Below, piece after piece: positions 3,979-6,061 of a DNA stretch of 6,061 nt (positions are counted from its first letter, which is position 1; every line of letters begins with the position of its first letter). The notes under the pieces are model-generated. The model saw only the letters and a list, made by a program, of their open reading frames with translations. It was not told the DNA's origin and ran no database searches. The position numbers and the translations under genes are program-made. Source of the stretch: DAOTVS01 sp034436375 (GTDB lineage: Bacteria; Chloroflexota; Anaerolineae; SpSt-313); contig DAOTVS010000312.1 of NCBI GenBank assembly GCA_034436375.1, positions 1 to 6,061 of the forward strand. Reading direction: 5' to 3'.

Positions 3979-6061
3979 CTAGCGGGCTTGCACGGCCGTC
4001 AGCCCATAGAGGTCGATCGTGCCCTGAAGGTCCGCCAGCTTGAGGCTGAGGGATTGGATCTCCTTATCCGGATCGGGGTTGAGCCACTCGTAGCGGTAGA
4101 GCACGACCGGCAGCCCTTCCTCATCGCGTCCCTCCCAGACCGGCTCGGCCCAATAGGGCACGGCGGCGATGTCTTCGCCGTAGCGGATATTGCTATTGGC
4201 AATGGTTTCTCCATAGCGGATTTCGATGTTGGTCTCGCTGCCATCTGCATAGAGGACCCGGTACCAGCCGATGATATCCTCTGGCGAGGGCTGGAGGGGG
4301 TTCGAGAAATCCCACGTAGGGCGGAAGAGGCGCCGGCAGTGGCAGTGGTGCAGGAAGAGCAGGCTGTCGGCCCGGACGCCGATGGTGAGCGCCCCCGCTT
4401 CCGATTGCCCTGGCCCTACATGCAGGGCGGGAGTGGCAGGCTGCTGCCCCATGCCGCAGGCGGGGAAGAGGCTCGTGAGCTGGGCGCCGGGCTGCAGCGA
4501 GGGGGAGCGGCGTGCACCCAGCGCATCGCGCAGGCGGGGCTGCCAGGTGGCTACTGTCTGCAACGCGCGCTCGCGCTCGCGGTCCGAGTAGTGGCGCCAC
4601 CACAACATCTGGGCACTGAACATCAGGTTGAAGAGGCAGGCATTGCGGCCCAGGGCGAACTCGGAAACGTCGCACCAGGTCGAGACCTCGGCACCGAGGA
4701 CGTGCGGGGCGGCGGCGCGCTGCTCCCACCGGGTGAAGGTGTGCGGGGCAAAGTTGTCGCCGAAATTGCCGAATATCTCCTCAAAACCCTGTTGGCCAAA
4801 GTATGCCTGTGAGCTGGGGTCCAGCACCCAATACCAGTCCAACATCAGGATATCCTTGGGGACCAGGTCTACCGCCGGGTAGGTCTCACGCATGACATAT
4901 TCCTGATCGCCGGAAAACCAGCCGCCTGGGCGCGCATGCAGCTCTCGGCCGCCGTAGGGCCGCCCGCCGACGATGATGCTCATGAGCTTGTCGCCCCACA
5001 GGGCCATGCGGATGCCCTTGCCGGCCAGGAAATCGTGGATGCGGTTGATATCGCCCGCGAGCAGGTCGGCGCCGCTCTTGCCCTGGCAGCGCGGGCAGAG
5101 GCCAAGGGTATAGACCTCATCGTGGCCGGTGTGGACGATGCCCGGCTGAAAGACTTCGATGACCTCCTCCAGCACGTCAAAGTAGAGGGCATAGGAAACG
5201 GGGTTGGAGGGGCAATAGGTATCGGGGAAGGCCTCCTCCGGGCGCTCGGCGATCTCGGGGTGGGCGCAGCAGAGATAGTAGGCATGGCTGAGCGATTGTA
5301 CCTCGGGGATGACCTCGATGTGCAGCGAGCGGGCGTACTCCAGCAGGGCGCGTACCTCATCCTTTTCGAGGAACGAACCGCCGGCCAGCTCGGTATGGGT
5401 GGAGTCTTTGGGCCAGGGGAAGGCGCTCTGCAGGCCACGGGGCCCGCCGGGGTAGGCCATGGCCTGGGAAACAAAGGTTTCCCAGGCGCGGTTGATCTCG
5501 GGGTGGCGGTCGTAGCGCATGCCGCCACCGACCTCCAGGAAGACCTGGTTGTAGCGCAGGGTGGCGAGGAACTCGAAAAAGCGCCGGCAGAAAGGAATCT
5601 GCGCGCGCGAGGGCATGTAGATGTGCACACCACGCATGGGCTTGTAGGGCCAGTCATGCATCTCTACCGCGGGCACGCACAGCGAGGCGCCCTCACGCTG
5701 CACCAGTTGCCGCAGGCGCTGCAGGCCGTAGAAAACGCCGGCGGCATCGTGGCCCGCGACCAGGCAATGGTCTGGGGCGATATCCAGAAGGTAGCCCTCC
5801 GTCGTGGCCTCACGCCCGTCCACGCGGATGCCCCGCTCCTGCAGCAGGCGCCGGATCGCTTCATCGCCCAGCAGGCCGATGAGGATACCGGCGCCGCCCT
5901 GCCCCGCCGGTACGATCCTCAGGGTGAGGCCATAATCGGCCGCCAGCCAGCGCTGCAGGTGCGCCGCCTCGGCGCGGGCGCCCTCCGTCGCCAGAATGGG
6001 CGTGGCGGGCGAGAGCAGAAATGCTGGGCCGGTCTCTTTGTACCACTGTGGTCGCGGATAG
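3979..6061 (-). CDS. Glycoside hydrolase family 20-type enzyme (beta-N-acetylhexosaminidase-like), N-terminus beyond window
   Basis: The frame is open to the window edge without a start, giving at least 693 residues; numbering here begins at the first full codon (6060). A GTG at 5823 is in frame but internal to a domain, so it is not the start. Residues about 10-140 match the alpha/beta domain that precedes GH20 barrels, ending in DAAGVFYGLQRLRQL. The barrel (about 140-510) opens with MRGVHIYMPS, contains VIPEVQSLSHAYYL, and has HTGHDEVY with the predicted catalytic pair Asp314 (assists the acetamido group) and Glu315 (acid/base). Candidate active-site aromatics are Trp355 (WGDK), Trp409 (LDWYW) and Trp462 (STWCD). 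A C-terminal beta-rich domain (about 545-693) holds YADGSE, IRYGE and YEWLNPDPD, a pattern I associate with C-terminal domains of glycosidases. The expected role is release of terminal GlcNAc/GalNAc-type residues; the exact substrate is unknown. Whether it is secreted cannot be seen. Confidence 0.85.
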   Translation of the reverse strand, partial: YPRPQWYKETGPAFLLSPATPILATEGARAEAAHLQRWLAADYGLTLRIVPAGQGGAGILIGLLGDEAIRRLLQERGIRVDGREATTEGYLLDIAPDHCLVAGHDAAGVFYGLQRLRQLVQREGASLCVPAVEMHDWPYKPMRGVHIYMPSRAQIPFCRRFFEFLATLRYNQVFLEVGGGMRYDRHPEINRAWETFVSQAMAYPGGPRGLQSAFPWPKDSTHTELAGGSFLEKDEVRALLEYARSLHIEVIPEVQSLSHAYYLCCAHPEIAERPEEAFPDTYCPSNPVSYALYFDVLEEVIEVFQPGIVHTGHDEVYTLGLCPRCQGKSGADLLAGDINRIHDFLAGKGIRMALWGDKLMSIIVGGRPYGGRELHARPGGWFSGDQEYVMRETYPAVDLVPKDILMLDWYWVLDPSSQAYFGQQGFEEIFGNFGDNFAPHTFTRWEQRAAAPHVLGAEVSTWCDVSEFALGRNACLFNLMFSAQMLWWRHYSDRERERALQTVATWQPRLRDALGARRSPSLQPGAQLTSLFPACGMGQQPATPALHVGPGQSEAGALTIGVRADSLLFLHHCHCRRLFRPTWDFSNPLQPSPEDIIGWYRVLYADGSETNIEIRYGETIANSNIRYGEDIAAVPYWAEPVWEGRDEEGLPVVLYRYEWLNPDPDKEIQSLSLKLADLQGTIDLYGLTAVQAR

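Noticed and set aside
3988..4812. A 274-residue plus-strand frame opposite the GH20 gene
   Set aside because: It mirrors conserved GH20 codons on the other strand, has no recognisable motif and no supporting start context.
5821..5823. GTG at 5823-5821 as the start of the GH20 gene
   Set aside because: The frame upstream is open to the window edge and encodes the expected preceding strands of the GH20 N-terminal domain (for example a hydrophobic ILIGLLGDEA segment), so the true start is outside.

Overview
The window is GC-rich bacterial DNA with four recognisable genes plus the first codons of a fifth. Lipobox signal peptides, Ala/Pro/Thr-rich lipoprotein linkers and hairpin-forming intergenic repeats would fit a Chloroflexota-like (Anaerolineae-type) or similar environmental heterotroph. 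That placement is inference from style; nothing here fixes the taxon.

Layout from left to right. Bases 1-89 (minus strand) hold the start of a lipoprotein gene that runs off the left edge. Bases 90-363 hold no gene, but most of that stretch is one long imperfect inverted repeat (about 129-364) built from nested small hairpins. Next is a second lipoprotein gene (364-1227, minus). A 235-base divergent intergenic region follows, carrying a near-consensus sigma-70 promoter with a perfect 12-base palindrome in its spacer. It points at an enolase-superfamily sugar-acid dehydratase resembling L-rhamnonate dehydratase (1463-2617, plus). A soluble PAS-domain sensor histidine kinase lies on the other strand (2614-3714, minus), and its stop codon overlaps the dehydratase stop. 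Bases 3715-3978 carry no gene but contain a perfect 28-bp-arm hairpin at 3858-3915. The right end (3979-6061, minus) is a glycoside hydrolase family 20 type enzyme whose N-terminus lies just beyond the window.

Functionally the window looks like part of a carbohydrate-scavenging region. A GH20-type enzyme would release terminal amino sugars from glycans or glycoconjugates, and a dehydratase would feed an aldonic acid into a 2-keto-3-deoxy sugar-acid route. A cytoplasmic sensor kinase lies between them. Neither a response regulator, sugar transporter nor KDG-type aldolase is visible here, so the link is suggestive only.

I found no clear undescribed system. The most unusual signals are non-coding: the large inverted repeat, whose end hairpins differ by a compensating base-pair swap; the 28-bp perfect hairpin downstream of the GH20 gene; and the palindrome inside the dehydratase promoter. 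In the proteins, the deviations worth noting are a kinase G1 box with its second glycine replaced by alanine, and a dehydratase that keeps the metal and base residues but differs around the substrate pocket.
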